Shown here piece by piece: positions 11,512-12,815 of a stretch of 12,815 bases of DNA (the stretch's first letter is position 1; every line of letters starts with the position of its first letter). The notes under the pieces were generated by a model. It worked only from the letters and a program-made list of their open reading frames with translations. It was not told where the DNA came from and did no database searches. The stretch spans positions 1-12,815 of the forward strand of contig CAIQCE010000245.1 of assembly GCA_903870185.1 (NCBI GenBank), written 5' to 3'. The position numbers and the translations under genes were made by a program. The DNA is from an uncultured Gammaproteobacteria bacterium. GTDB lineage: Bacteria; Pseudomonadota; Gammaproteobacteria; Coxiellales; Coxiellaceae.

Positions 11512-12815
11512 GTGTGGCAAAATAAAAATCAAGATTTAGAGTCAGCTCAAACTTTGGATGAGTGGCTGGATTCTATTTCTAAATTGCATCCTTCTGAAAT
11601 TGATTTAAGTCTCGATAGAATCCTTCCAATTGCAGAACGTCTCGATCTTGTTCATTTCCCTTGCCCGGTTATCACGATCGGAGGGACTAATGGTAAGGGT
11701 TCCTGCGTTCGAATTTTAGAATCAATTTATTTGGCTGCAGGTTACAATGTTGCAGCTTATACTTCGCCCCATTTACTTAGATTTAATGAACGTTTGCGGA
11801 TTAATAATTCTGAAATTGATGATATCTCACTTACTAATGCATTTGAATTGATTGATGAAGAGCGAGGAGAAGCCTCACTCAGTTATTTTGAATTTACCAC
11901 TCTCGCGATTCTGTTAATTTGTCGTGAATTTGATTTAGATGTTTTGCTATTAGAGGTGGGGTTAGGTGGGCGTTTGGATGCAGTCAATGTTGTTGATGCC
12001 GCTGTGGCTTTAATTGCATCTATTGGCATGGATCATATGGAATATTTGGGAACAACCCGAGAAGCAATTGGGGCTGAAAAAGCCGGTATTTTTAAACCCA
12101 ATAAATTAGCCGTTTGTGGTGATTTTAAAGTTCCAAAAAGCGTCATTGAACGGGCTGAAACTCTAGGAACACCTCTTTACTGCTTAAATCGAGATTATTT
12201 TTATGATGACATGGGTTCAACTTGGAATTGGAGTGCTCGATCAGAATATATTAATCTCAGTGTGCCAAAGCTCAAACTTCAGAATGCAGCTGCTTGTTTA
12301 ATGGTAACTCAATTATTGATGGATCGATTACCCATTAATAAAGAAGCGATTAATGTAGGATTGGTGGATGCTGAGTTAGAAGGTCGGTTTGAGAAAATTG
12401 AATATTCAAATGCTCAGTTATATTTAGATGTGGCTCATAATCCAGATGCAGTTCGATATTTAGCAGATAGATTAGAAGCCCGACCTATCAATGGAAAAAC
12501 GATTGCAGTATTTGGGGTTTTAAAAGATAAAGATATTCCTCGTATAATTGATGAAATTTGGCCTGTTATTGATGAATGGTTTGTTGCTAATCTGAGAGTG
12601 CCGCGTGCAGCTGATGCAACAGAAGTGGCTGAGTTAATTCGAGCACGTGGACAGGAAAACTGTTATACTTTTGGATCGGTGTTAGAGGCCATGGAAGCCG
12701 CATTGAGCAACGTTCAATCTCACGATAGGGTGATTGTTTTTGGCTCTTTTTATACGGTGGCTGGCGCTAAAGAATTTTGTAAAATAGGGCGAGTTAGCTC
12801 CCCTAAATTGAGACC
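11512..12815 (+). CDS. folC: folylpolyglutamate/dihydrofolate synthase FolC, 3' end outside window
   Basis: 434 codons are present without a stop; E. coli FolC is about 420 residues, so only a few codons should be missing. It is an ATP-dependent Mur-ligase-fold enzyme that adds glutamate to dihydropteroate and to folates. Visible motifs: TLDEWLD near the N-terminus, ATP-binding GGTNGKGS (57-64), TSPHL (84-88), EVGLGGRLDAVN (148-159), DH (174-175), EKAGIFKP (189-196), GRFE (291-294), LDVAHNP (305-311), FGVLKDKD (334-341) and the C-terminal GSFYTVAG (411-418). I chose the GTG at 11512-11514 because AAGGA (11500-11504) is 7 bases upstream and the frame opens in the right place. It follows accD as in Pseudomonas. 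Confidence 0.95.
   Translation, partial: MWQNKNQDLESAQTLDEWLDSISKLHPSEIDLSLDRILPIAERLDLVHFPCPVITIGGTNGKGSCVRILESIYLAAGYNVAAYTSPHLLRFNERLRINNSEIDDISLTNAFELIDEERGEASLSYFEFTTLAILLICREFDLDVLLLEVGLGGRLDAVNVVDAAVALIASIGMDHMEYLGTTREAIGAEKAGIFKPNKLAVCGDFKVPKSVIERAETLGTPLYCLNRDYFYDDMGSTWNWSARSEYINLSVPKLKLQNAAACLMVTQLLMDRLPINKEAINVGLVDAELEGRFEKIEYSNAQLYLDVAHNPDAVRYLADRLEARPINGKTIAVFGVLKDKDIPRIIDEIWPVIDEWFVANLRVPRAADATEVAELIRARGQENCYTFGSVLEAMEAALSNVQSHDRVIVFGSFYTVAGAKEFCKIGRVSSPKLR

Overview
The window looks like chromosomal DNA from a moderately AT-rich gammaproteobacterium. The indicators are holD (DNA polymerase III psi, essentially confined to this class), a fimV-truA-accD-folC block of the kind seen in Pseudomonas and Legionella relatives, and an RlmB whose key residues fall at the same numbers as in Escherichia coli. 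I suspect a host-associated, Legionellales-like organism: there is a thyroglobulin type-1 protein, a pair of secretion-effector-like two-helix membrane proteins, a much reduced FimV, and no trpF between truA and accD. That placement is inference; there is no rRNA to settle it.

Left part (1-1777): the 5' portion of csaA runs off the left edge on the minus strand. It is followed by about 240 bases made almost entirely of interlocking small repeats, then two tandem minus-strand genes for related two-helix membrane proteins of unknown function. Next come rlmB (+) and, converging on it with stops 2 bases apart, a minus-strand pair encoding a HIT hydrolase and GTP cyclohydrolase I (folE).

Centre (3421-7246): an intergenic region holds a perfect TATAAT centred inside a 9-base inverted repeat. 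It precedes six tightly packed plus-strand genes: an anchored thyroglobulin type-1 protein with a 20-residue tail repeat, holD, rimI, a TauE/SafE transporter, a YheT-type hydrolase and a DUF1003 membrane protein. Overlaps of 1 to 28 bases (one gap of 9) imply translational coupling and one operon.

Right part (7247-12815): a Bcr/CflA-type MFS efflux gene lies on the minus strand, then the plus-strand housekeeping block fimV-like, truA, accD and folC (cut by the right edge). folE and folC both serve folate metabolism, RlmB and TruA both modify RNA, and AccD is part of fatty-acid synthesis.

The most striking DNA feature is a family of about 30-base imperfect palindromes with a shared core close to AAGCGCAGCG. 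There are nine full or partial copies, almost all intergenic. Their stems covary between copies, one pair is inverted like a REPIN, and two copies supply the stop codon of the upstream gene (accD, DUF1003) and are followed by T-tracts. A second hairpin repeat (CCCCGC/GCGGGG) occurs twice in composite blocks with the first. No tRNA, rRNA, CRISPR array, transposase or prophage gene was seen.
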